From Psychrobacillus psychrodurans (GTDB lineage Bacteria; Bacillota; Bacilli; Bacillales_A; Planococcaceae), in NCBI GenBank assembly GCA_900114885.1, contig FOUN01000007.1:124001-188000 (forward strand): a stretch of 64,000 nt of DNA. Direction: 5' to 3'. Below are positions 8,949-17,585 of this stretch, one piece after another (position 1 is the stretch's first letter; each line of letters opens with the position of its first letter). The position numbers were made by a program, and so were the translations under genes. The notes under the pieces were generated by a model. It was not told the origin of the DNA. It searched no databases and was given only the letters and a program-made list of their open reading frames with translations.

Positions 8949-9050
8949 TTAATTTTTACCATTCCTTAAGCGTTGATATACCTGTTGAGTAAACCCCTTC
9001 GAATTGTATTCTAATGAGCTGACTTGTCCGAAAAGAGGAAAATCATCCAT
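8949..9050 (-). CDS. Possible 33-residue peptide upstream of yvrJ-like gene
   Basis: An open frame MDDFPLFGQVSSLEYNSKG... ending 17 bases before the yvrJ-like start, on the same strand. No strong ribosome site is visible (TTGGAATAG is weak). Its position after a plausible AT-rich promoter (TATAAT-like near 9098-9110) suggests it could be the first gene of a two-gene unit, or chance. It is not assigned to any family. Confidence 0.3.
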   Translation of the reverse strand: MDDFPLFGQVSSLEYNSKGFTQQVYQRLRNGKN

Positions 9051-9380
9051 CAGTCTATTCCAAAATCACCTTGGATTTAAATTAATTGATATTTATCATA
9101 TTATACTAAATATTTAGTATTTTTAGAATAACTATAAGTTGGGAAACACGCTCTACTATCTTAGATTATTAATACATATCTAATACTAATTTCTTAATTT
9201 AATGAAATTTTACTATATTTTAATAAAAATTGGATAAGTAAAAATCCTATATTCTACAACTTTCTACTACTTATTATGCTTTTCAACCAAGTATCAGTCG
9301 TTTCAAGTCGAACGATTGAAAAAGGATATTTTGTTTTTTTCAAGAATTAGTACATTACTAATTCATAAGGGGTGAAGAAA

Positions 9381-10685
9381 ATGAGTAGTATAGGTCATAT
9401 AATAAAATCGGAAAGATTAAACCAAAGTATGAAACAAACCACATTGGCCAAGGGAATCTGCTCTACATCCTACTTAAGCAAAATAGAAAATAATTTAACT
9501 ATTCCAAGTGACGAAGTAATAACGTTTTTACTTAAAAAACTAAATATAGAAATAGATCAAGTATCCAGTGAAAAGGAAAATAAAGTTATTGCATCGTTAT
9601 CTGAACTGTACAAAATGGGAGTATTAAAAAGGGACAAAAAATTTATAAGAGAATCCTTGCAAAAATACACTAATAAAAATCAATATTTTTTACAACTAAA
9701 TAATTATTATAATTATCACCTTTATCTATTTCGTCTCCTATTAATACTTGATGATAAGGAGGATAGCCTGCAATCCACCTATAACGTAATTGCAAAAATA
9801 AGAGATGGTATGGACGAGAAACAAAAGTTTATCATTAATCTAAACTTAGGACTTTATAGTTATTTGGATGGAAATTATCAAGAAGCATTAAGTCGATTAG
9901 AGATGTCTTTAAGATTTATAAATAATGGTAAAAATGAAGAATGGGAAATAGCTGATTTTTATAATGTACTAAGCTTAACTTACTCTAAATGCAATGAATT
10001 TTTTAATGCAATAAATTACGCTTCAAAATCATTACTTTTTTATAAAGACAATCTTTTATTTGAAAGAGCAATTGATAATTACATCGTTATAGGAATTGCA
10101 CATAAAGAAATGAGAAAATTTCAAGAAGCAGAAAAGAACTATAATTTAGCGATGAAACTGGCAAAAGATTATAAACTGATTAATTATGAGGAGGTGATTT
10201 ATCAAAATCTAGGTTCATTGCATGCAATTCAGGGGAGCCATGAAAAAGCAATTGAATTTTATAAGCTTAGTTTAAAAATTAAAGAAGAGGATTGTAACGC
10301 TGAAGGTTATTTACTAACAATTCTATCTATTATAAAAGAGTACTCCAAACAGTCTGATCATGAACAGGTCCTCAAATGGTGTAAGAAAGGCTTAAATAAA
10401 ATAGTAGAAGAAAAAACCTCTAGCGAAGAAAATAGTTCTTATTATTTTCACTTACAAATTTATATAAATTACCACAATTTTAATGATGAACTAGAAATTG
10501 TATTAAAGGAAGCTATAAGTTATTTCGAAAAGGAACAGGATGAACGACATGTCCAAAAGTATTCCATTTTACTAGCAGACTACTTTTTTAAACATAATAA
10601 ATTTAAAGCAGCAAGTTTATATTATCAAAAAGCAAATCAGTTTATTTTCAAACAAAAGTTTATTAATAATTGGGAGGATTTATAA
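9381..10685 (+). CDS. RRNPP-type quorum-sensing regulator (HTH + TPR)
   Basis: Cytoplasmic transcriptional regulator of the Rap/Rgg/NprR/PlcR/PrgX type, 434 residues. Residues ~5-60 form a Cro/C1-type helix-turn-helix (IGHIIKSERLNQSMKQTTLA, then STSYLSKIENNLTIPS). The rest is TPR-like: repeats such as ALSRLEMSLRF, AINYASKSLLFYK, AEKNYNLAMKLAKDY, AIEFYKLSLKIKEED and ASLYYQKANQF are visible. The length is close to NprR. An in-frame GTG lies at 9372, but the ATG at 9381 is 8 bases after AAGGGG. One base after its stop comes a gene for a short secreted peptide (10687-10818), the classic regulator-pheromone arrangement. Target genes are not known. Confidence 0.85.
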   Translation: MSSIGHIIKSERLNQSMKQTTLAKGICSTSYLSKIENNLTIPSDEVITFLLKKLNIEIDQVSSEKENKVIASLSELYKMGVLKRDKKFIRESLQKYTNKNQYFLQLNNYYNYHLYLFRLLLILDDKEDSLQSTYNVIAKIRDGMDEKQKFIINLNLGLYSYLDGNYQEALSRLEMSLRFINNGKNEEWEIADFYNVLSLTYSKCNEFFNAINYASKSLLFYKDNLLFERAIDNYIVIGIAHKEMRKFQEAEKNYNLAMKLAKDYKLINYEEVIYQNLGSLHAIQGSHEKAIEFYKLSLKIKEEDCNAEGYLLTILSIIKEYSKQSDHEQVLKWCKKGLNKIVEEKTSSEENSSYYFHLQIYINYHNFNDELEIVLKEAISYFEKEQDERHVQKYSILLADYFFKHNKFKAASLYYQKANQFIFKQKFINNWEDL

Positions 10686-10686
10686 A

Positions 10687-10818
10687 ATGAAAAAAAAGAT
10701 AATATTGTTAACTCTATCAAGTATTGTTGTCCTGTCTTTGAGCTTTACAATAAACACAAAGCAAATAAGTGAAAACGAACTTCCTAGACCTACATCAATA
10801 GGGAATTCATATATTTAA
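10687..10818 (+). CDS. Putative signalling-peptide precursor (pheromone)
   Basis: A 43-residue protein: lysine-rich start MKKKIILLTL, a hydrophobic signal segment to about residue 21, then a short polar tail ending ENELPRPTSIGNSYI. GGGAGG lies 9 bases before the ATG. It begins one base after the TPR regulator's stop, so the two are co-transcribed, as papR with plcR or nprX with nprR. Expected route is Sec export, proteolysis of the tail, re-import by an oligopeptide permease and binding to the TPR domain. Which 5-8 residues of the tail are the mature signal cannot be told from sequence. Confidence 0.75.
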   Translation: MKKKIILLTLSSIVVLSLSFTINTKQISENELPRPTSIGNSYI

Positions 10819-10886
10819 AATTAGCTGCTCGACAAGCTCAAGAGGTCAATTCGTTGGAACTATCCACTCAAGCTAAGCAGAGATTT

Positions 10887-10919
10887 AAAAACCGGCCATC
10901 CAAATAGATAGCCGGTTTT
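10887..10919. terminator. Terminator after the regulator-pheromone unit
   Basis: The stem AAAACCGGC / GCCGGTTTT has T-runs on both strands. It ends the regulator-peptide transcript on the plus strand and may also serve the minus-strand remnant that follows. Confidence 0.85.
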
Positions 10920-10933
10920 ATTGTTTACAGTTA

Positions 10934-11119
10934 TTATGTTGAACTTCCTTTACCCCAAATAGCGCAAATTTCATAATAATGTTTGTGACCCAGAACACTC
11001 CATCGGTGGTACTTGAAGAAAGCTTGAACAGGCTTTACTTTATCACCGATTGCTGCGATGCCTAATCCGAATAATACTGAGAAGAAAGTAGTTGGAGGCA
11101 ATACTCCTGCTGCAATCAC
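10934..11119 (-). pseudogene. Frameshifted remnant of a dicarboxylate/amino-acid:cation symporter
   Basis: The minus-strand frame reads PTTFFSVLFGLGIAAIGDKV then KPVQAFFK, typical of the middle of DAACS-family symporters (GltP/DctA). One missing base after KPVQAFFK shifts the frame; the other frame continues STTDGVFWVTNIIMKFALFG, again matching the family. Both the N-terminal and the C-terminal parts of the ~420-residue gene are absent and there is no start site. It lies just downstream of a GlnK/GlnL-type system, where the regulated transporter gene would be expected. Confidence 0.75.
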
Positions 11120-11152
11120 TTAAATATTTACGGAAGCAACTTAATCATAAGT

Positions 11153-12031
11153 CTATTTATAATTTTCAAGTACTTCTAAATAGAGTGCTTGAAGAAATTT
11201 TTTAATATTTACCTTTACTTTAGAAGAGTTTAACTTATCCTCAACTATTTCTATTGATAACTTTCGAATTTCTTGAAAATCGAAATATCGTGGTGCGTAA
11301 TGTTCAAATTCTGGAGTGGTATAGTCAATTGCCCCAAGTGTAGCTAAATGTTGCATAGCTAATAATATCGTTCTTCGTAGTCGCTGTTCAATCGCCTTCA
11401 TTTCTTTTTTAATATCCTCCGCGTCCAGTTTCATGGCAAGCGATTCATATATATCTTTTAAGGATGGAAATGTATTTAAAGGATTATTTTGCTGAATAAG
11501 TATTTCCACTATTGAGATTAGATCATTACTTCCTATTTCACCCACTATCCCCATGCCACTTAGCTTTGAGCTAACCATCTCTCTAACACTTTGCTTTTTT
11601 AGCACTGGTTTTAATGGAACGATATTTGCTAAGGAATCTTTTATTGCCAATAAAGAATCCTTCAATTGAAATTGTTCTGTTATTTTCGTTAATATACTCT
11701 GAACCTCAACACGATTAATGGGCTTATGTATAAAAAATTCAATACCTTTTATATATGCTTCTCCTACCATCTCTTTATTGACGACTTGAGAAATCATTAT
11801 GAATTGCCCTTTAAATCCCGTGTTTTTCAATTGTTCAATCGTTTCAAGTCCATCTAATTTGGGCATTAGAAAATCGATGAGAACAACATCTGGTTCTGTT
11901 GTGAGAATGGGTGATATACATTCCCCCCCATTTTCCGCTTCGCCAATAACTAACCCCAACTCTCCCTCTGTTATAATTTTTTTAAGCATCAATCTGCTAG
12001 CTGCATCATCATCTACAATATAATATCGCAG
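11153..12031 (-). CDS. GlnL (YcbB)-type response regulator, likely CTG start
   Basis: Response regulator with an N-terminal receiver (phospho-acceptor Asp in VVLIDFLMPKLDG) and a long C-terminal region like YcbB/GlnL, the regulator of glutamine transport in B. subtilis. The first ATG is at 11989, but that would remove the conserved acidic pocket. The frame is open upstream and encodes YYIVDDDAASRLMLKK from a CTG at 12031, four bases after GGGAGG. I therefore take CTG as start (292 residues). It follows the sensor kinase gene by 10 bases. The partner transporter seems lost (10934-11119). Confidence 0.8.
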   Translation of the reverse strand: MRYYIVDDDAASRLMLKKIITEGELGLVIGEAENGGECISPILTTEPDVVLIDFLMPKLDGLETIEQLKNTGFKGQFIMISQVVNKEMVGEAYIKGIEFFIHKPINRVEVQSILTKITEQFQLKDSLLAIKDSLANIVPLKPVLKKQSVREMVSSKLSGMGIVGEIGSNDLISIVEILIQQNNPLNTFPSLKDIYESLAMKLDAEDIKKEMKAIEQRLRRTILLAMQHLATLGAIDYTTPEFEHYAPRYFDFQEIRKLSIEIVEDKLNSSKVKVNIKKFLQALYLEVLENYK

Positions 12032-12041
12032 TGTTCCTCCC

Positions 12042-13301
12042 TCACCTTCTTAAGTTTTTTGTTGGAATATTAATATTGAAAACAACACCATTTTCAAGAG
12101 ATTCAATTAGTATATTCCCTTCCAATATATGTACAATTTCTTGAGTGTGGGATAGCCCAATACCTGTTGCAGCTACTCCCTGATCATTAAACTTAGTCGT
12201 ATAGCCTGGTTCAAATACAATTGCTTGATCTTCCTGTGAGATACCTTCGCCAGTATCTCGAATAACAAACCATATATTTTGAGACTCCTCATACACATTT
12301 ATATTAATTTCTCCGTTAATTAAAATTGCTTCCACTGCATTCGCAACCACATTATTCAATAATGCCAATAATGGAACTTGCTTCTCTGTTTCAAAATCAA
12401 TTGAAATAGCAGAATGAATGGCAACTTGCTTTTTTAGCAATTCACTATATTTTTCATTGGCATGAATAACAAGTTCGAGTACCTCTGAGAGAAAGTAATA
12501 CTCTCCCCTTTTTGTCTTTGTAATTTTCTCCATTCCCGCCAAAATACGTTGTGAATCCTTTTTCACCTCATGGATTTCCTGTGCAATATGAAGTGCTTGG
12601 ACACTTAAAGAATGATATTCATGTTTTTTTAGCTGACGATATAAATCATAGCTAGATGCAGTAATTTGTTCAATATGATTCATCGATTTCTGTAAATAGA
12701 GTGTTTCTGCGTATAGATTTGAGCCAACCTTCAGCATCTCCCGCATACGCTTGTTATGTTCCATTATTGTAATTGAACTATATAAGCCCACTACAAAATA
12801 GCTTCGAAAAATGGCTACTAACGCGAGTAATACCCATTCTCGAAACTCAAAACTCACATGATTTAATAATAAATAACGAACAAAATACTCCATACTATTC
12901 GCCGTAAACTCGAGTACTGTAGCAATCGCACCAAGTAAAAGAGGTGCAGTTTTAAATCTATCTATCGGTATAACACTTAAACCAACTGCAAATAGAAAAT
13001 AAAACAAAAATGCTGGCAAATGATTTTCGAGAACCCACCAAAAAGGGTTACTAGTAAATAACATATCTTCTCCGATTCGTACTACCACAACAGCAACTCC
13101 TGTTAAAAAACCAGTGAAGATAATCGAAGCTGGTTGAAATATTAACAGAAGAAAGAAAAAAGCAGCACTCCCTAAACCAAAACGGAAATCCTCTCCATTA
13201 AAAGGAATAACTTTAAACTCACTAGCAATTACAGTGATTAAAATTGTTATAATCAGAGCACTCCATTTGTTGGAGGCTAATTGATGTCGCTTAAAAAACA
13301 T
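12042..13301 (-). CDS. GlnK (YcbA)-type sensor histidine kinase
   Basis: 419 residues. The first ~190 form about six membrane segments with an acidic FKVIPFNGEDFRFGLGSA near residue 31, as in YcbA/GlnK-like kinases. The C-terminal ATPase domain shows the N-box LLNNVVANAVEAIL, G1 IRDTGEGIS and G2 GIGLSHTQEIV. The dimerisation segment is non-canonical: it lacks the common HExxxP box, which is usual in this family. It pairs with the downstream YcbB-like regulator. In B. subtilis the pair senses glutamine; here the ligand is unknown and may be glutamate or a dicarboxylate, judging by the symporter remnant. Confidence 0.8.
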   Translation of the reverse strand: MFFKRHQLASNKWSALIITILITVIASEFKVIPFNGEDFRFGLGSAAFFFLLLIFQPASIIFTGFLTGVAVVVVRIGEDMLFTSNPFWWVLENHLPAFLFYFLFAVGLSVIPIDRFKTAPLLLGAIATVLEFTANSMEYFVRYLLLNHVSFEFREWVLLALVAIFRSYFVVGLYSSITIMEHNKRMREMLKVGSNLYAETLYLQKSMNHIEQITASSYDLYRQLKKHEYHSLSVQALHIAQEIHEVKKDSQRILAGMEKITKTKRGEYYFLSEVLELVIHANEKYSELLKKQVAIHSAISIDFETEKQVPLLALLNNVVANAVEAILINGEININVYEESQNIWFVIRDTGEGISQEDQAIVFEPGYTTKFNDQGVAATGIGLSHTQEIVHILEGNILIESLENGVVFNINIPTKNLRR

Positions 13302-13438
13302 AAAACTCTCCCGTATGGATGTATTTAATAGTATGAGTATAACATTTTAAGGTCAACTATAAACGATGGGCACATAAGGAACGTTGTATTTTCTATACTT
13401 TCAAAACATACTAATATATAGTGAAATTAGGTGATAAT

Positions 13439-14200
13439 ATGAAGATAAAAATGTATGTAAACAATGAAAAGATAATTGCAGGGATGACAATGAAGGATAG
13501 AGATGAATTAGAACAAGGCAATATGGCTCTACATGTATGTATAAATCCAGAGCACGTTCTAGAAAACCGAAAAAAATTAGCCACTTCTTTATCTAGTAAG
13601 ATCGATAATTTCGTTTGTGCCAATCAAACTCATAGTGTTCATTTTCATCGAGTAGGATTGACAGACAAAGGGCATGGGGCCATTACTAAAGATACAGCTA
13701 TAGCCGATACTGATGCCTTGTATACTTTTGAACCAAATATTGTTCTATCTAGCTTTACTGCGGATTGTGTTCCAGTTATCTTTTACAATAAGATGAATGG
13801 TATAATTGGTGTCATTCATTCGGGTTGGCAAGGAACTATTAAAGAAATCACCCCCAAGTTGTTGAAACACTTAAAAGAGGTGGAAAATTGTAATCCAAGT
13901 GACTTCCACGTGCAAATAGGAGCTGCACTAAGCCAAGAGAAATTCGAAGTCGATGAAGATGTCTATATAAAATTTGACAACTTGGGCTATGCCAATGACT
14001 TTATGTATTATAAGGAATCTACTAATAAATATCATATTGACAATCAGTTGACCGTGAAAAAGCAATGCGAACTTGCTGGAATCCCCTCTGAACAAATTAC
14101 AATAGATCCTACCTGCACATTTAAAAGCCCAGATGGTTTCTCTTATCGAGAGGATAAACAAGCCGGACGGCATTTAAGCTTTATTGTGAGAAAAGAGTAG
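13439..14200 (+). CDS. pgeF: Peptidoglycan editing factor PgeF (laccase-domain, YlmD/YfiH family)
   Basis: 253-residue multicopper-polyphenol-oxidase-like (YfiH) protein. The metal-site motifs are present: NQTHSVHFH, TADCVPVIF (Cys) and GVIHSGWQGT (His). Family members are reported to act on purine nucleosides and to correct L-Ser misincorporation in peptidoglycan precursors. An in-frame GTG at 13421 has no ribosome site; the ATG at 13439 follows TTAGGTGATAAT. It stands alone with its own terminator, unlike the ylmD copy in the ylm cluster, so it may be a second paralogue of the genome. Confidence 0.85.
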   Translation: MKIKMYVNNEKIIAGMTMKDRDELEQGNMALHVCINPEHVLENRKKLATSLSSKIDNFVCANQTHSVHFHRVGLTDKGHGAITKDTAIADTDALYTFEPNIVLSSFTADCVPVIFYNKMNGIIGVIHSGWQGTIKEITPKLLKHLKEVENCNPSDFHVQIGAALSQEKFEVDEDVYIKFDNLGYANDFMYYKESTNKYHIDNQLTVKKQCELAGIPSEQITIDPTCTFKSPDGFSYREDKQAGRHLSFIVRKE

Positions 14201-14207
14201 TCATCTG

Positions 14208-14235
14208 AAAAGCACATCGATTTCGATGTGCTTTT
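14208..14235. terminator. Bidirectional terminator between pgeF and ogt
   Basis: A 13-bp perfect stem AAAAGCACATCGA / TCGATGTGCTTTT with a two-base loop lies between the 3' ends of two converging genes. Confidence 0.9.
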
Positions 14236-14254
14236 ACTTATTCCCAGTTTTCTT

Positions 14255-14743
14255 TTAAAACCTCTTATTTTTAACCTTCTGCTCATGCTGAAGTAACCAT
14301 TCTTTTCTCCAAAGTCCTCCGGCATAGCCTGTTAACTTTCCATTTGTCCCAATTATTCGATGACAAGGTACTACTATAGTTAACTTGTTCCTACCATTTG
14401 CACTTCCTACCGCACGTATAGCTTTTTCATTTCCTATTGAAATCGCAATATCTTTATAAGACCCAGTTTTGGCATAGGAGATACTTTTTAGAGCATTCCA
14501 TACAGATTTTTGGAATATTGTCCCATTCATTACATAAGGAAAGGTAAATTCATGAAGCTCCCCTTTAAAGTACTCATCTATTTGAACTAGACAATCCTTT
14601 AGGACTTGAGGAGTCTCCTCCTGCACCTTATTTTCCATTTCTTCTCTTTCTACAAACAGAATAGAACTTATGGCTTGATCTGTCCCTATTATCTCTAAAA
14701 TTCCAATTGGTGACTTGTAGTCTAGTGTATATAATTTATCCAT
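14255..14743 (-). CDS. ogt: Methylated-DNA--protein-cysteine methyltransferase
   Basis: Suicide repair protein that moves the methyl group of O6-methylguanine to its own cysteine. The active site VPCHRIIG and the preceding AVGSANGRN (helix-turn-helix and Asn hinge) are intact, as is the C-terminal GYAGGLWRKEWLL. 162 residues is the usual length. Its start overlaps the end of the upstream Ada-type activator by 8 bases, so the pair forms an adaptive-response operon like adaA-adaB of B. subtilis. Confidence 0.92.
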   Translation of the reverse strand: MDKLYTLDYKSPIGILEIIGTDQAISSILFVEREEMENKVQEETPQVLKDCLVQIDEYFKGELHEFTFPYVMNGTIFQKSVWNALKSISYAKTGSYKDIAISIGNEKAIRAVGSANGRNKLTIVVPCHRIIGTNGKLTGYAGGLWRKEWLLQHEQKVKNKRF

Positions 14744-15323
14744 CTAACTCATCCTTACCTGTTTGTTTTCTATACTCACTTGGAGAGCAGTTTTGTAAAC
14801 ACCGAAAAATTTTATAAAAATTTGAAGGACTTTGAAACCCAGTTTCATAGCAAATCTCCAAGTTAGTTAAGTCGGTATTTTTCAATAGATAGACTGCTTT
14901 ATCAATTCGGATTTTTTCTAAATAGCTACGCGGTGTTTCCCTAGTTTCCTCTTTAAATAATCGTTCCAAATAATACGGACTTAGCCCAACATGATTTGCG
15001 ATATGCTGTAACTCTAGCTTTTGTTTATAATGATTGACTAAGAAGCTAATAACATCTTGTACAACTTCTATATTAGGCGAGTGTTCTACCTCTGGTTTAC
15101 ATCTTTTACACGCACGATATCCCGCTTTTTCAACTTCTAGAATATCCTGATAAAATTCAACGTTTTTCATCTTTGGCTTTCTCGATCTGCAGGAAGGACG
15201 GCAATATATTTTTGTCGTTTTTACTGCGGTATAAAATAAACCATCATATAATCGATCGCAGGCAATAATTTTCTCCCACATTTCCTCGAAGGAAAAATGA
15301 ATGGTATCCGTCAAAATATGCAC
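14736..15323 (-). CDS. adaA: AdaA-type methylphosphotriester repair protein and activator
   Basis: 195 residues. The N-terminal Ada zinc domain has the four cysteines (YCRPSCRSRKP and GYRACKRCKPE); the first takes methyl groups from DNA phosphotriesters. An AraC-type helix-turn-helix follows (LELQHIANHVGLSPYYLERL, and ICYETGFQSPSNFYKIFR). Once methylated it activates its own operon with ogt. The start is uncertain: GTG at 15323 lies very close to AAAAGGAC; a TTG three codons later has better spacing. Confidence 0.92.
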   Translation of the reverse strand: MHILTDTIHFSFEEMWEKIIACDRLYDGLFYTAVKTTKIYCRPSCRSRKPKMKNVEFYQDILEVEKAGYRACKRCKPEVEHSPNIEVVQDVISFLVNHYKQKLELQHIANHVGLSPYYLERLFKEETRETPRSYLEKIRIDKAVYLLKNTDLTNLEICYETGFQSPSNFYKIFRCLQNCSPSEYRKQTGKDELDG

Positions 15324-15376
15324 CGTCCTTTTTTGATATCTTGTAATTCATTCTATCAATAGTTCTATAATACCGC

Positions 15377-15400
15377 GACCTCATTCTTGCTCTTATGGTC
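15377..15400 (+). repeat. 24-bp dispersed repeat, copy 1
   Basis: GACCTCATTCTTGCTCTTAT plus GGTC occurs here and, with one change, at 23666-23689. Both copies lie upstream of leftward genes. The ends GACC/GGTC are inverted. Confidence 0.5.
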
Positions 15401-15496
15401 GGAAGAATGACTAGACCTTCGTATTAACTCCTCACTTTTTGAGGATTAGTTTCATATACTTTTATGATTAGTTTTTTATCGAAAGGTGGGAACGAC

Positions 15497-16687
15497 ATGG
15501 AAGTATACGTTAGATCCGGGGACTCGGTTTGGTATTATAGCCAATTATTCAAGATTCCTTTTAAACTTATTATTGATTCTAACCGAGATATTAATCCACA
15601 AATACTTTCGGTAGGTGTGCGTATTCAAATTCCAGGATACGTTACTATAGATTATCAAATTGTATCTGGGGACTCCTTATGGGCTATTGCTAGTAGTAGA
15701 AATCTTCCGCTAGATGCACTTCTTCTCGTCAACCCTACTCTCAATCCAACACGTCTACAAATCGGACAGACAATTAAAGTTCCTGTAAGAGTTACATGGA
15801 GAATTGTGAATGGAAAACAAAATTATGATTACAGTACGATGATAAATAACATTAGGCAATTACAAACTGTTTATCCATTCTTACAGGTATCCTCCATTGG
15901 TACTTCAGTTGTAAATCGACAAATACCCGAAATCTTAATAGGTAGTGGAGAAAAAAGAGTCCATTACAATGCTTCTTTTCATGCGAATGAATGGATTACG
16001 ACACCTGTTCTATTAACTTTTTTAAATGATTACGCATTATCGGTAACTAACCAAACTCCTATTCGAGGGCTTGATACATTTCCGTTGTATTTACAAACTT
16101 CCTTGTCCATAGTTCCAATGGTTAATCCTGATGGAGTGGATCTTGTACTAAATGGTATTCCTGAGGAAAGCCCTTGGGGAAGTAGAGTAATTGAATGGAA
16201 CGATGGCATCTCTGATTTTTCTGGATGGAAAGCCAATATTCGTGGAGTTGATTTAAATGATCAATTTCCTGCGAAATGGGATTTAGAAAGAGCACGAAAT
16301 CCCAAATCTCCGGGTCCTAGAGATTATGGTGGGGAAAGCCCATTATCGGAACCAGAATCAATTGCAATTGCTGACTTAACAAAGAGACGTGATTTTGCAA
16401 GAGTATTAGCATTTCACACACAAGGAAAAGTTATTTATTGGGGATTTGATAACCTCGAACCACCAGAGTCTGAAGCAATGGTGGCTGAGTTTAGTAGAGT
16501 CAGTGGATACGAGCCTGTACAGACCATTGATAGCTACGCTGGCTATAAAGATTGGTTTATCCAGGATTGGCGCAGACCTGGCTTTACAGTCGAACTTGGC
16601 ACAGGAACAAATCCGCTGCCACTCTCTCAATTTGATGAAATCTATGAAGAAGCATTGGGAATATTCTTGGCAGGACTGTATGTATAA
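15497..16687 (+). CDS. LysM-M14 gamma-D-glutamyl-L-diamino acid endopeptidase (ENP I-like)
   Basis: Zinc carboxypeptidase-fold enzyme that cuts peptidoglycan stem peptides between gamma-D-Glu and the diamino acid. Two LysM repeats (residues ~2-45 and ~50-96: VRSGDSVWYYSQLFKIP, IVSGDSLWAIASS) precede an M14 domain with zinc ligands in SFHANEWITTP, VDLNDQFP nearby and catalytic Glu in VELGTGTNPLP. 396 residues, the size of endopeptidase I described from Lysinibacillus sphaericus sporulating cells. No signal peptide, fitting a mother-cell or spore role. An earlier in-frame ATG at 15464 is less likely; ATG 15497 follows AAAGGTGGGAACGAC. Confidence 0.88.
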   Translation: MEVYVRSGDSVWYYSQLFKIPFKLIIDSNRDINPQILSVGVRIQIPGYVTIDYQIVSGDSLWAIASSRNLPLDALLLVNPTLNPTRLQIGQTIKVPVRVTWRIVNGKQNYDYSTMINNIRQLQTVYPFLQVSSIGTSVVNRQIPEILIGSGEKRVHYNASFHANEWITTPVLLTFLNDYALSVTNQTPIRGLDTFPLYLQTSLSIVPMVNPDGVDLVLNGIPEESPWGSRVIEWNDGISDFSGWKANIRGVDLNDQFPAKWDLERARNPKSPGPRDYGGESPLSEPESIAIADLTKRRDFARVLAFHTQGKVIYWGFDNLEPPESEAMVAEFSRVSGYEPVQTIDSYAGYKDWFIQDWRRPGFTVELGTGTNPLPLSQFDEIYEEALGIFLAGLYV

Positions 16688-16697
16688 AACTTAAAGA

Positions 16698-16744
16698 CAA
16701 AGCCGGAAGGAGGTGCTGATCTCTAACACCTTTTTACGGCTTTA
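16698..16744. terminator. Terminator between converging genes
   Basis: An imperfect stem AAAGCCG...GGTG / CACC...CGGCTTT spans the gap between the endopeptidase stop and the next, convergent gene. Confidence 0.6.
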
Positions 16745-16754
16745 TTTGGTTGAC

Positions 16755-17585
16755 TTAAAAACTCGTGAGCAATGCGCCAAATAGAGCTATTAACCATATA
16801 AAGAAAGTTACTCCTACAATAATAATTTCCATAAAATGAATTAATAACACCTTATAATAACTCTGGTTTGCCTGACGAATTCCGAAGAAATCGCTGTGAT
16901 GAATGATATAGAGGAACGCACAATAAAAGATAATTCCCGATAAGCAAAATACACCAGATTGTAAAGTCATAACATACCGAGGATTACCGCTTACTTCAAA
17001 AGCTAAAGTATATCCAAACTCCTGCGATAATAAATAAGAGAATATAATCATTATAAACAGCGCCAAGGACAGACTAAAGAAATGGGTTCTATAATCTATT
17101 AAATTCATAAGCCCTCGGATTTTATCACTTTTTGGTTTAAGATTCTCTTCATCTGCCATTTCACCATCATAATGGTACATGATGTATAGAAAAGCACTTA
17201 AAATAATTACGCAGAATAATATTGGTTGCAGTAACCGAAAGGCTACTACAGGATTAACAATATAAATAATTATTAAAATGATTAGGAGCACAACGATTAA
17301 CCTGTTTCCAAGTTTCTCCCTTTTCTCCCATACTTTTCGAATATATATACGGTTATCTTTTTCTTTCCCAGAACTCTCCTTTACCTCTTCCTTATTAAGA
17401 TTTTTATTGAAAAACAATATAGATATAGAGGTCAAACATATTCCAAAGATCAGATAGATAAATGCCTCTAATGGGTAGGCAACCTTTGAATCATATCTCT
17501 CCACAATCCAAAGTCCATCCAACACAATACAGAAAAGACCAATTAAAAATATATAAGGAGCTGCTTTACTAATAATATTTTTCAC
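16755..17585 (-). CDS. Membrane protein of unknown function
   Basis: 276 residues with about seven hydrophobic segments: two at the N-terminus (residues ~10-65), a charged cytoplasmic stretch (KEEVKESSGKEKDNR, ~70-95), then two (~98-140), two (~175-225) and one at the C-terminus (~245-275). I recognise no family. The frame opens with GTG at 17585 overlapping the only purine-rich site (AAAAAGGGAG), so the start is unsure. It stands alone between the endopeptidase and an ECF transporter gene. Confidence 0.7.
   Translation of the reverse strand: MKNIISKAAPYIFLIGLFCIVLDGLWIVERYDSKVAYPLEAFIYLIFGICLTSISILFFNKNLNKEEVKESSGKEKDNRIYIRKVWEKREKLGNRLIVVLLIILIIIYIVNPVVAFRLLQPILFCVIILSAFLYIMYHYDGEMADEENLKPKSDKIRGLMNLIDYRTHFFSLSLALFIMIIFSYLLSQEFGYTLAFEVSGNPRYVMTLQSGVFCLSGIIFYCAFLYIIHHSDFFGIRQANQSYYKVLLIHFMEIIIVGVTFFIWLIALFGALLTSF

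Noticed and set aside
16446-16694. 82-residue plus-strand frame inside the endopeptidase gene
   Set aside because: It is a shadow in another frame of the well-supported M14 domain.
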